This document shows positions 11,415 to 21,903 of a stretch of 64,000 nucleotides of DNA, one piece after another. Each line of letters opens with the position of its first letter. The stretch's first letter is position 1. Under the pieces are notes generated by a model that was not told where the DNA came from, did not search any database, and saw only the letters and a list, made by a program, of their open reading frames with translations. The stretch covers positions 434,001 to 498,000 of the forward strand of contig JAPDRO010000009.1 of NCBI GenBank assembly GCA_030247885.1, read 5' to 3'. The position numbers were made by a program, and so were the translations under genes. Origin of the DNA: Taxawa tesnikishii (nom. ined.). Its lineage: Eukaryota; Ascomycota; Dothideomycetes; Dothideales.

Positions 11415-11955
11415 TTTGCGGGCAGTTTATGATAAGCGTTGCTTGCTGTGATGCGAAGCGAATGTTGGAATGAAGTCCTTGGAGCTCGAGGGCATGAGGA
11501 AACAGCAGGTGGCAGTGTCTCTATATACTGCTGCACCGTTGCTGTTCCATCTGAGACGATCTGTTCAACAACCGTGAAGACGAAACGGTATTTGACTGCA
11601 TGGAAACGTGAACAAGCCCAGGTCAGTCCATTCTTTTGACGGCTACAGTGGCGGAAGGCTGATTGTAGTCATTGTCCCAATCCAGAAGCTTCTCAGGGAA
11701 CGGTTAACCAAAGCTATACACGAAGACGATGAAGGCAGCGATCGAGAATTTTGTGTTCCACTCAGCGGAAGATAACCGTCACACAAGCGGAGAGACCTGT
11801 GACGCTCTCGGCTGCATAGACAAAGAGTTCTGAAACCGCGCAATTTAATGACTCTCCCTGGCCGTCCAATTGAGTTTGTGGCTACATTCTCGCTGCATAT
11901 GCGTACTCCTGGGCGACGTTGTGGTCAGCTGAGGTTCGCCAACTGCTTCACGTAG
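11415..11955. other. Spacer between two decayed genes
   Basis: 0.54 kb between the start of the Thr-rich gene and the end of the GH15 relic, both on the minus strand. It should hold the promoter of the former. No motif is recognised. Confidence 0.4.
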
Positions 11956-13560
11956 TTATGGGTTTTCTGCCACCTGAGCTCTCGCAAGGCTTGCAGTTAG
12001 TCCGCTGGCATAGCTCCAGATGAGATCTGCCGCGCCCTGCGCGACACCGGTATTGCGGTTAAACTCCTCAGCAAGGTGACCACTGGACGGAGTGTGGTAC
12101 TTGATACGGCGCATGAAGGTATCGCCCCAACCCCCGAGCCGACATCACGGTCTTGAAGACTGCGCTGTTGGAGTGGTAAGCGATACCAGTCTTGGCATTC
12201 GAACTCGGTGCGAAGCACGCAAAAATGGCGCAGAAGTGTTCGTTGCGGTCAATGAGCCGGCACTTTGGTACTCACCAACGGCGAAATAAAGGAGCTGTGC
12301 GATGACAGCGGTACAACGATACCATGGGTTCCCACCGTTGAGGGCCGTGCCGGCGCCATTGTAGACATCCTCAGGGTAGCGGCTGGGAAAAGTATTAGCC
12401 GTAGCTGGAATGATGGAGATGAGTCGTATGACATGAAAATGCTGGTCAAGCTGTCGCTCAACAGCGGATTGCCTAATCCGCTGCTCCCTTCGGGCAATTC
12501 TGAAGTGGTTGGCTACCCAAGAGACGGTCAGTCAAACATGTCGTACGGCGCTTACCCTATTGGTATGCCCATCATCCTACCACTGGCGTCTGTTGTGGTG
12601 TTTGCAATAGGATTGATAGACAGCAGCTATGTTGCAATCTGATATGCGGACGCCAGTACCTGTTGAACACATGATTAGCGCCTTGCCAATGGTTAGACAT
12701 ATCTCTATGCATCTGCCTACCTGATCGTTGGTGTGTCCAAACACGCCGTCGCTAGCGTAGCCGTGTACGGCACCAGGAACAACAGCGACGTCCTTGTATG
12801 AGCTCTTAGCGCACAACATCGGTCTATCTACGCATAAGTCAGCACACTGTGGGCCGGGTGGCTTCAATGTGCAAAGCACGAATGTTCTTCGGGAGGGAGC
12901 TGCCGGTTAGGATTCCAGAATCGACCGAGCGTCGCGGTCATGGCTGTCGCGGCATCTGAGAGTGTCTTGCTGGTAGCGCTACCCCTCGTTTTGCTGGCAA
13001 ATTGTGCACCCGTTACTCTCAAGAGCACGGCGCGGCACCATGCGTGCGTAGAAGTGGCCAAACTGCTCCTCTTCCCACAGATCGAAACTGCTAGAAGTCC
13101 AGTTGCTAGCGACGAACAAGTGGTGTCGCTTGACGGATGCTTGTGTCGGATAGCCTGTCGAGTCGTACATCTACTGTTTTAGAGTCGCCGCCCTTCGCAA
13201 GGTAGCTGCTGAAGAACTCCATCAGTGTTATAGCAGCAGTAGCCAGAGCGTCGTTTTGCCCAGGGACCGGTAAATGCTACGCATATGTAGCACGGCGTCG
13301 CATCGTGAGTTTCCCGACAAGGGATGCTGATCAAGGAGGATAACCAGGTTGGAGGAGGGTCACTGCATGGTATCTACATGCTTTATGTGGTCTCGACAGT
13401 ATGTTGGCGAAGGGCACAAACGGACCCCTTCGCGGAAGACCAGCAAGCTCTGGTGGAAGCTCTGGTGCGGAGTGCCGCTTGGCATGCCTTACGGTTGAAT
13501 CTCGAACCGGTCAATAGTCATGTCATCACCGCATCGGTTACGAACAGGCGCAATTGAGCA
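11956..13560 (-). pseudogene. GH15 glucoamylase-like gene, decayed
   Basis: Conserved blocks of glycoside hydrolase family 15 appear in order on the minus strand. They are a TRDAVMT-like catalytic entry near 13530; AFTGPW then QNDALATAAITLMEFF (about 13275-13205); VASNWTSSSFDLWEE (about 13105-13060); GAQFASKTRGSATSKTL (near 12990); SSYKDVAVVPGAVHGYASDG (about 12810-12750); RYPEDVYNG and GGNPWY (about 12380-12325); KYHTPSSGHLAEEFNR; and WSYASGLTASLARAQ ending at TAA 11956-11958. Introns at 12660-12720 and 12383-12555 still splice the blocks correctly. TAG at 12627-12629 replaces an expected Ser in VLASAYQIAT. At least three frame disruptions and an unrecognisable N-terminus confirm decay. Ancestrally a secreted enzyme releasing glucose from starch-type glucans. 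Confidence 0.72.
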
Positions 13561-14028
13561 GTCGAGCTGCCGTGGAAGGTGTGGGTCTCGCTATCAGGAA
13601 CTTTGCCTAAAGGCAGAGACGATATACAACAGAGCGCCCGGTGACGGCGTGCTTAAGGGTTCCGCAACGCCGAAGCAGCAGCTCGGGAAGGTCTGATCTC
13701 GCGATATCGCTGACTTGACACCAACTGCTTGTAATCGTGATCGTAAAAGCTTGGGACTTTCTCAGACATCTTGTGAGTCGCACCAAACACACGGGGTCCT
13801 ACATCCCACATACTGGCAACGAGAAAACAAAGTCAGGCGCCTGATACCTGGTGTCATCGCCGTAGGAAAACGTAGACGCTCCTCCAGGGCTAACCACCTA
13901 CCCCGCGGATAGCTGTCGTACCTCTGTCTCTGCCGACCTGCCTCGGTCCTGTTTTTTCCGGATCCAGCTGCATTGCCGTAACAGAAAGATCCTTTCCTCT
14001 TGCGTCTGAGGCTTGGTCTTCTGCAGCC
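13561..14028. other. Upstream of GH15 relic and of IDP gene
   Basis: Probably held the lost N-terminus and signal peptide of the GH15 gene (13.56-13.9 kb, minus) and the promoter and leader of the isocitrate dehydrogenase gene. No reading frame is convincing. Confidence 0.35.
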
Positions 14029-15491
14029 ATGAACTCTCCTCTTCGCTTTGCTACCGCGCGCTGCGTATTCTCATCCGCGTACTCGGCCACCAGACCCTCA
14101 ATCACCTCTCGACCGGTACTGGCTGCAATTGACCAGAGAAGAAGGATGGCACAGTTCAACAAGATCAAGGTCAAGAATCCAGTCGTGGAGCTAGATGGAG
14201 ACGAAATGACGAGGATAATATGGCAAGACATCAAGGACAAGTTCATTCATCCGTAGGTTGCACGATGTATCGACACCGCCAGCAGCTATTGACACGGACA
14301 TAGCTACCTCGACATTGATCTCAAGTACTACGACCTCGGACTGCCATACAGAGATGAGACTGACGACCAGGTTACTCTGGATGCCGCCGAGGCGATCAAG
14401 AAGTACTCTGTGGGTGTCAAATGTGCTACCATCACTCCAGACGAGGCACGCGTGAAGGAGTTCAACCTGAAGAAAATGTGGCTATCGCCCAATGGCACTA
14501 TCAGGAACCACCTTGGCGGCACTGTCTTCCGCGAACCCATTGTCATTCCCAGCATCCCACGTCTCGTTCCGGGTTGGAAGCAACCTATCATCATCGGCCG
14601 TCATGCGTTCGGCGACCAATACAGAGCCAAGGACCACGTCATTAAGGGTGAGGGTACATTGGAGATGGTCTTCACTCCCAAGGGCGGTGAGCCACAGCGG
14701 ATTGAGGTCTTCAAGTTTGAGGAACAACACAAGGGGGCGTTGCCCAGACCCAGTACAACACCGATGAGAGCATTGCGGGGTTCGCCCACGCAAGCTTCAA
14801 GCTCGCACTGAGCAAGAAGATGCCGCTGTACATGAGCACCAAGAACACCATTCTGAAGAAGTACGATGGCCGCTTCAAGGATATCTTCCAGGAGATCTAC
14901 GAGAAGGAGTACAAGGCAGAGTTTGAGAAGGCTGGAACCTGGTATGAGCACAGACTTATCGACGACATGGTTGCTCAGATGATCAAGAGCGAGGGCGGCT
15001 ATGTCATGGCTCTGAAGAGTAAGTGGGTCGCTGTGAAACACGTGAACCTTTGCTAACGAGCCGCAGACTACGACGGTGATGTTCAGTCCGATGTCGTTGC
15101 TCAGGGCTTTGGCAGTCTTGGCCTCATGACCTCCGTCCTCATCACTCCCGACGGCAAGACCTTTGAAGCCGAAGCCGCTCACGGCACCGTTACCCGTCAC
15201 TTCCGTGAGCACCAGAAGGGCAACCCAACCTCCACTAACCCAATCGCGTCCATCTTCGCGTGGACTAGGGGCCTTGCCAAGCGTGGAGAGCTTGACAGTA
15301 CCCCAGAAGTCGTCAAGTTTGCAGAGAGCCTGGAAGAGGCTTGCGTGCATGTCGTTGATAAGCAAGGTATCATGACCAAGGACCTTGCGCTTGCAATGGG
15401 CAAGAAGGGAAAGAATGACTACGTCACCACGGGTGAGTACCTCGACGCTGTGGAGAAGCGTATGAAGGCTGTCCTTTCCGCGAAGCTTTGA
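14029..15491 (+). CDS. idp1: NADP-dependent isocitrate dehydrogenase (one frameshift)
   Basis: Converts isocitrate to 2-oxoglutarate and CO2 while making NADPH. The eukaryotic NADP-IDH core is unmistakable: [52 protein letters not shown] and [17 protein letters not shown]. The N-terminus ([20 protein letters not shown]..) is a mitochondrial presequence, followed by a second in-frame Met ([18 protein letters not shown]). The C-terminus is AKL, a PTS1 variant. Introns are 14253-14303 (donor GTAGGT) and 15019-15066. The frame breaks at the G5 run 14733-14737. One more G gives [15 protein letters not shown] and an exact 454-aa protein. This is an essential-type enzyme, so the break is more likely a sequence error than a lost gene. 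Confidence 0.9.
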
Positions 15492-15815
15492 TTTGAGTCA
15501 AGCGAGCCTCTTCTTGTCGAATATACCACTTGCACATCTGTAAATAGATTGGGTTCTGTCGCTACAACGTAGAATTGGAATCGAGACTTAGAGGCAGAGC
15601 TCACTCAACACCCATGCCGGCCGTGCACAGCATTTCTGTCACCGTAAAACGGAAGAAAAACGAGTGAAGCCCTTTGATCTTCCAAAGATGGAAGTAGACG
15701 GGCCTTTCGCTTGCAGTACAATCCTTTATGCTAACAACCCCGCAAAAGCAGAACAACAACTTGACCGGTCTCGCCCTCGATACTCCAGCAATTCATCCAA
15801 CTCTCAGAACGAAGA
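15492..15815. other. Intergenic, 0.32 kb
   Basis: 3' flank of the isocitrate dehydrogenase gene and 5' flank of the DUF952 gene, same strand. Nothing else is recognised. Confidence 0.45.
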
Positions 15816-16175
15816 ATGTCGACCTCCACTGCATACAAACTACTCACGGCTAAGCAATGGGTCTCATGGCAGCAAAGCCAGAAGTTCACGGGCGCCTCCA
15901 TCGATATCCGAGACGGCTACATTCATCTCTCGACAGCGAACCAGACTTCTCAGACGTACGACAAGTATTTCAAAGATCAGCCCGATATCGTGCTCGCGGC
16001 AGTTGATTTGGGAAAGGTTGATGGTGAGGTCAAGTGGGAGAAATCAAGGGGAGGGGAGCTGTTCCCACATGTTTATGGGACGTTGCCGTTCACTGCGGTC
16101 ATGAAAATTTGGGAGAAAGTCACGGGAGGGATTGTTGAAGGGCTGAACCATGGGAATCGAAGCATTGATGGTTGA
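15816..16175 (+). CDS. DUF952 family protein
   Basis: 119 aa, single exon. Shows the DUF952 pattern: AYKLLTAKQWVSWQQS at the start, then DGYIHLSTANQTSQTYDKYF, LAAVDLGKVDGEVKWEKSRG and ELFPHVYGTLPFTAV. Small soluble protein, usual family length, found in bacteria and fungi. Biochemical role unknown; a distant resemblance of the fold to ADP-ribose-handling enzymes has been suggested for the family. The ATG at 15816 directly precedes the domain. Frame intact. Confidence 0.8.
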   Translation: MSTSTAYKLLTAKQWVSWQQSQKFTGASIDIRDGYIHLSTANQTSQTYDKYFKDQPDIVLAAVDLGKVDGEVKWEKSRGGELFPHVYGTLPFTAVMKIWEKVTGGIVEGLNHGNRSIDG

Positions 16176-16412
16176 TTGCAGTGAGTGAGGCAGATGCACG
16201 TGTCAGGACGATTGTGGTGAACGACAGTTCGTCAGAAAAGATGGATATGTTGAGGAGTGCTGACATGTATCAGATCCCACGTCTGGTTGAATATCTACGT
16301 AAAAAGTGGTGCCCGGCGATTTTACGATAAAGTGTGCGTACCGCTGGTTAGAAAAACTCGAGCGACAATGCACGGCCGTGCTCGACTCGAGATCTTACAT
16401 ACAAGAGCCTTG

Positions 16413-17239
16413 CTAGCGCTTCACGCACAAATCACTGCGAATAACCCATTTCGCTCCGTCCGTCACTTCCCTGCCTTCGTGCAGCATGCACTCTTTGCCG
16501 TGCATATGCAACAACGCAAGCCCTGTCTCTAAGTTCGCTACCACCGGTTCCGGCGGTGTGCCTTTGTATTTTTGGGAACGTCGGGGTAAAACACTGTTTC
16601 CCCCTTTGCAACCAGTGGCTGGAGACGTAAGATATAGTAGCAACGTCCATGTCGTCTTTGCCGGCACGGAGCCGGTCGGGGTTGAAAAGGCGATGCTGTT
16701 TGAGTCATCGTCTACCAGGTTTCAGTCATTCGTCACTACAGCAGCAGAATAAAAGACGTACAGTGTTTGTCGAAGAATTGTCCTTTGCTGTATCTATATA
16801 TCCGGATATTTGGATTCAACCCAAGCACCTCACCACCCCACAGCTTCTTCCGTTCCTCAGGTGACAATACTGCGCCGTCCACATCACCATTCAAGACGAG
16901 CTCCTTCAACGCAGTATCCTCCCAGAGCCTCTGCGCGAATGCTGGGTCGTCAATCTGGTAACGGTCATTGACTCTTACCGCGTCGCCTCTCTTCGGCTTC
17001 CCGGGAGTGGTGACCAGCGGGAGACTAGATAGGAATGAGACGTAGTTGGCACACAGTTTCGAGGTCCAAAAGTTGGAAATGACCATGATTTGCCCCGGTA
17101 GTAGGGAATCGAGCGCTAGATCTGATGTGGACAAAAGCGGCATGAACTGCGGCCAGTCAGGCCTAGTAGCCGGTTGTTGAGCAGCGGCAGCGGCAGGCGC
17201 TCTGGACGGTGCTGCTTTGCCCTTGGCCTTGGCTGGCAT
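16413..17239 (-). CDS. 2OG-Fe(II) oxygenase (prolyl 4-hydroxylase-like)
   Basis: Two exons, intron at 16712-16761 (GTACGT..GTAG). After an Ala-rich N-terminus (MPAKAKGKAAPS) comes a P4H-like double-stranded beta-helix region: NPNIRIYRYSKGQFFDKHYD supplies the first His-x-Asp of the iron triad, and LETGLALLHMHGKECMLHEG gives the distal His and surrounding strand. Between them the sequence TGCKGG..PEPVVAN is out of frame for about 15 codons. Reading the alternative frame gives ETVFYPDVPK, the family motif. Two compensating homopolymer errors, at the C5 run 16600-16604 and T5 run 16569-16573, explain it. About 259 aa when corrected. The substrate (protein prolyl or other) is unknown. Confidence 0.76.
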
Positions 17240-17881
17240 GGTGCTGCAGAGCGATCCTGGCCGTAAAAATAGACGTCGAAATAGAGTACAAGGGGCGGAA
17301 TCCTTGCACGGTCGATGACCCCACCAAACGGTACAGACAGCGAGCGTGGGTAGAATGGTCAGACGCTTTACTGAACACTCAGTGGTTGACATGAAGCATG
17401 TGAGTCAAGGAAGCAGTCCGCGGTCAAGGGGCGGAGGAGTGGAGACTTGAGAACATAACCAGCAGCCGACTCGGAACAGATAGGTTTGCTGCCGCGTCCG
17501 CTTGTTGTCTCGGTGGCCTCAGCAGCTCGCGTCTGTTGATGGTGCAAGATGGATCAGGCTTGCTGCTTGTCAGAGTTTTTACTTGTAAATGAAGTAAGTA
17601 GGTGCAGCGTGGTGGGTTGATTGGGCGGTCCCGGTCCCGCTGCGGGAAGTTTGATAATCAAAGATTGCCTCTCCGCAGCCAAGCCAAGCATACTGACCGC
17701 CGATCCGTTCGGGCTCGGCCGCATGCCAGACCTACGCTAGACCGACAAGACTGCGCTTCAAAGGAAGAAAGAGTCGACACTGGCTATCGCGACTTCCTTT
17801 GCGTCCACGGGAGAGAGCCTGCAGAGAACACAACCCTCCCGTACTGCCACGCAGAGCCATGTACTATCCTCTCAGCCCAAC
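17240..17881. promoter_or_regulatory. Divergent intergenic region
   Basis: 0.64 kb shared upstream sequence for the oxygenase (minus) and the Fhl1-like gene (plus). No specific element is recognised. Confidence 0.4.
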
Positions 17882-20800
17882 ATGGAAAGCAGTGGACCGC
17901 TCGCGACTGCCCAGTTTCCGGCAGAAACACCCTCGATCCCCTTTGCGCTGCCTCCTCCAGTAGCAAGCAACACCATCACCACCACCACCACCACCACTAC
18001 TGCAACGTTCGAAGAAAAGAAGGACCCGCGATTCTCATTTGAATTTGGCGAACCGGAAAAGGAGCAACCTATCGTTACCGAAAATGCTTCAAATGAGCCG
18101 ACGAATGAGCCATCGTTAGAGAATGCGCCCGCTGTGACTGCCCAAGATGATCTTCCCGACGGACTCGCGCAGTTAGCTGTCGATACCGCCTTGAAGATGG
18201 AATCCTCCCTGGACCCTCCTGTTGATCTGTCGTATAGCAATATGGATGATCTCGAATCCTACGCCGCCGAGGCTGCCGCCCCGGTACCCCAGGATGCCCC
18301 CATGCAGGCTTACGCAAAGCTCGAGTTCCCAGATGGACAATTCTATGTTCATACACTTGCAGTTGAGCTAGGACGCGACAAGCAGGCCGAGAGACAGCGC
18401 ATGAGACAGGCGAGGCTTCAGAGGCGTGCAAGGAAGGAGCAGGCGCGGCGAGTGCAGGAACAGGAAAACGTCGAAGCGGAGGCGGAGTCGGAGTCTGGTC
18501 AGTCAAGAAAGAAGGAAACGCAAGCAATGAGCAACATTAGCGAGAGCGGCGGCATAGTGGGCGTCAATGTTTATCCGGACAGCGACGAGAGCTCTCGGCC
18601 CTCTCGACGGAGGAAACGCAAGCCTTACCTCTCCAACGACTCCTCTCAATCCCAGTCTATCGCCCCCGCAAATCTCCATACTCTGGGAAATGATCCTCCC
18701 TTCACCGAAAACCTGTTTGACGACCCCTTTGCCGATAAAGACTCCTTCTCTGCTGAGGGGGTTGCGTTTTGTGCCCATACATCCCGCCAACGGGCAATCG
18801 CTGAAAGAGATATCAAAGGTTCACGTCAGGATAGAGTACAATGCCAATAGGGGCTTTTGGGAGTTGCACGTCAAGGGCAGAAACGGAGCTTTTCACGACC
18901 TTCACCATTATCCAAAGGGATCTGTTTGCAGATTACACCACGGAAGCGTAATCCAGGTCAAAGGGCTCGATATCGTCTTTAAACTTCCGGACAACGCGCG
19001 AGACGACGAACAAGCGGAGGATGAAGGTGACGAAGGGGAGGAGGAGCTCTATGGTTCTGAAAGCCCTCTTTCTGAGGCACAAAGTCCACAGAGTACCCCA
19101 GACCCCGGGAGACGCTCCATTCCCATCGAAGACTTCAGCGATGCTAGCTCGGCTGACGACGTGCCTCTACGTATCAAGCACAAGCACAAGCGACCAAAGA
19201 GTCCTAAGCGCGAGAAGAAGCAGCATGTCATCAAGCTTAAACTAAAGCGTCCTGGAGACCCTGTGAAGTTGGCACAGAAGAAAGAAAAAGCGGCCAAGGC
19301 AGGAAAGCAGCCGAGCAAATCGGGGAAAGAGAAATCAGAGAAACCTGGAAAGCCGGAAAGAGGAGAGAAGGCGGAGAAGGCAGATAAGCAGGAAGCTTTG
19401 GAGAGGGTCGAAAAGGTCGAGAAAGCAGAGAAGCCCAAGAGTAAGCCGAAGCCGGCAGGGACCCCGGATGCTGCTCCCAAAACCGAGGAAGCCAAGAGAG
19501 CAGCAGAGCAGAACGAAATACAGGTGGAGTCCAAGGCAACAGAGTCTGCAACTCCAGCTACCTCGGCGCCGCCTCCTACTGCAGCAGTCGCGTCCGCACC
19601 TGCCCCGACTCCTCCTAATATTCCTGCCGAGCTACCTGCTGGCTCAATTCTTGCAGGACTTGCCCCTGAGGAAATACCTCAGAAACGCAAAGGCCCAGGA
19701 CGGCCTCCGAAAAACGGTGTCATGTCCAAGCGTGACGAGGCTATCATCAAACGGAAGAAGAAGGAACTGCAAAAATTGGGCTTGGAAATTCCGCCACTCG
19801 GGGAACTTTTGGCAATGGCACGAGCTGAGGGGGCTACGAAGAAAGACCCTAAGCCAGATGATGGCAAGGATGAGGACAAGGACACGCCGAAGCCCTCGAT
19901 CGAGATCGACCCTACGTTGATGAACCAGAACATTGATGCTACTCCAACGGCGCAAGCAAAGTCTGAGGCTTCTGCTCAACTGGATAAGTCACCCGGCGAG
20001 AAGGCAGACGCAAAGCCTAAACGAGTCGCAAAGTCTCCTTCACCGCAAAAGCCGGAGTCTGAGTACACCGAGGAAGAACTTAGGAAACCGGCGCAGACGT
20101 ATGTCGTGCTAATCCATGAAGCTCTCTCGAAATCACCAACCGGCATCATGGACTTGCAACAGATCTACGATGCCATGCAGAAGATGTACCCATTTTACAA
20201 GTATCGGTGTCAGACTCATGGATGGCAAAGCAGTGTACGGCATAACCTCATCAGTAGTGACGCTTTCGAAGAAGCTGGCAAGATAGGAAAAGGTCGCCTG
20301 TGGAAAATCAACCCCAATGTCTCCATAGACAAAGAGAAGAAACGGAAAGCACCAACACCGCCACCAGAAAGACCAACATATCAGTATCCGTATACGAACG
20401 GCGGCCAGTATCCATATGGTGCTCCATCCAATGCACCACCGGCCTATGGACAACCTTACAGACACAATCCTTACGGAAATCCATACGGTCCGCCAACCGT
20501 CAACGGTGTTCGGCCGCCTGGTGCACCTGTACCGCCGAGACCGGGCGCTTACTACTCTCCGTACGCTTCAAATCCACAAGGACCAAATCAGGATTCAGTC
20601 TATGGACCTCCGAGTCGTCCGCCTTACGGTGCACCTGGCCATTTCGGCCCACAGCTTCCACCACCGCCGAATGGTGCCAACCCTGCTGCGCCGAACCAAT
20701 CAGGCTCTCTCAATGCTCCTCACCCACCCGCCACAAGTCCGCCACAACCTCATCCACAACAGGCAGATGAACAGCTATCCAGACAACCCTCGGGCACTCC

Positions 20801-21903
20801 ACAACCACAGCAGACTGGTCTAGGCTCCGAGAGGACAATTGAAGCCATCATGGATTATCACAAAGTCTACATTAGCAAATTTCCAAACGAGGAGCAGGAA
20901 AAGGCTAGAAATCTTTTAGGAAAGCGGTTGGACGACATATCGACAAATCGAAAGACCATGGACCATTCTCAAGCAAAGAAGAAGAGCACGTCTGGAAGAC
21001 AGTGACAGACATCATAAGGTCGAGCGCCTCACAGTCTTCGCCTTCGGCAGCTCCGTCAGCACCATCACAGTCTCATCCGCCGGCTGCGCCGGCTGTTGCG
21101 CCTCCGACCATCAATGGCGTTCCGGCACCGCAGATGCCTACTATTGCTCCAGTCCCTGCCGTAGCGCAACAGTCTCAACCACGAGCTCCCACTGGATCAC
21201 CTGGAGTGCCTGCTTCAGCACCTTCGAACCCTCAGTATGCTGGTCAACAGACCTCAGCACCGGAGAGGGAGCTTGTTCAAGCATTGCAGACAGTCACGGA
21301 CTTCCAGAGACCTGCGAGCATATCCACTACACATGGAACCCCGTAACGTCTGCTGCAGGTACAGTGCCTACAGCGCCGACTAGCGTTCTCAATCCATCTT
21401 TGTCACCAGGGCTACCACCAATAGTACCGATGCCCGTCGCGGGCACTCGACCAGCAAGTGCGGCACCTTTGCGACATCCTTTCCCGCCCCCTGCTGCATT
21501 TCAACCTAGACAGCCACCCGTGATCATCGACCTTGAAGCAATCGGTGATGATGATTCGGCTAAAACAGCACCAGCAAAAGTTGTTCCACAGAACGGCGTC
21601 GGTGCTTTTCCAAGTTCAGCTCCAGCTCCAGCTCCAGCTCCAGCTCCATTGTCGGCTCCTGCCATTAGTCCTGATTCTGGTCCACCTACAGTCAATCCTC
21701 CCGTGGCTGCTCCTATCGCTAGTCGTAGTGCTGATACTAGTACGAACCTTAGCGTCAACCCTGTTGTTGATACTGTTGCCGACAAAGGTGAAAATCCTGC
21801 TGTTGCCGACGCCAATGCCAACGGTGGGACTAAGAGGCTGGCCGAAGCAGATGTAGAGGAACACGAGTCAAAGAGGGTGAAGCTCGACGGCTCGATACCA
21901 TGA
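17882..21903 (+). CDS. fhl1: Fhl1-like FHA and forkhead transcription factor (three frameshifts)
   Basis: Nuclear factor that in yeast controls ribosomal-protein genes. Order: acidic/Ser-rich N-terminus; FHA domain split by low-complexity sequence (MQAYAKLEFPDGQFYVHTLA, then ISKVHVRIEYNANRGFWELH and GRNGAFHDLHHYPKGS, about 18300-18990); a long Lys/Glu/Pro-rich linker; forkhead domain about 20080-20330 with GWQSSVRHNLISSDAF and GKGRLWKINP; a Pro/Gln-rich tail ending in a basic KRVKLDGSIP segment. Frame changes occur at the T4 run 18767-18770 (one T too many, or two missing), near 21000, and at the C4 run 21339-21342. With these corrected the ORF is exactly 1340 aa with no introns. The first Met (MESSGPLATAQF) follows a non-coding leader. 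Confidence 0.8.

Noticed and set aside
14601-15365. 254-codon minus ORF
   Set aside because: Exact antisense of the isocitrate dehydrogenase coding exons. No independent motif.
17970-18002. CACCAC repeat that reads as a His tract in one frame
   Set aside because: In the real Fhl1 frame it encodes a Thr run. It is a codon repeat, not a tag or vector sequence.
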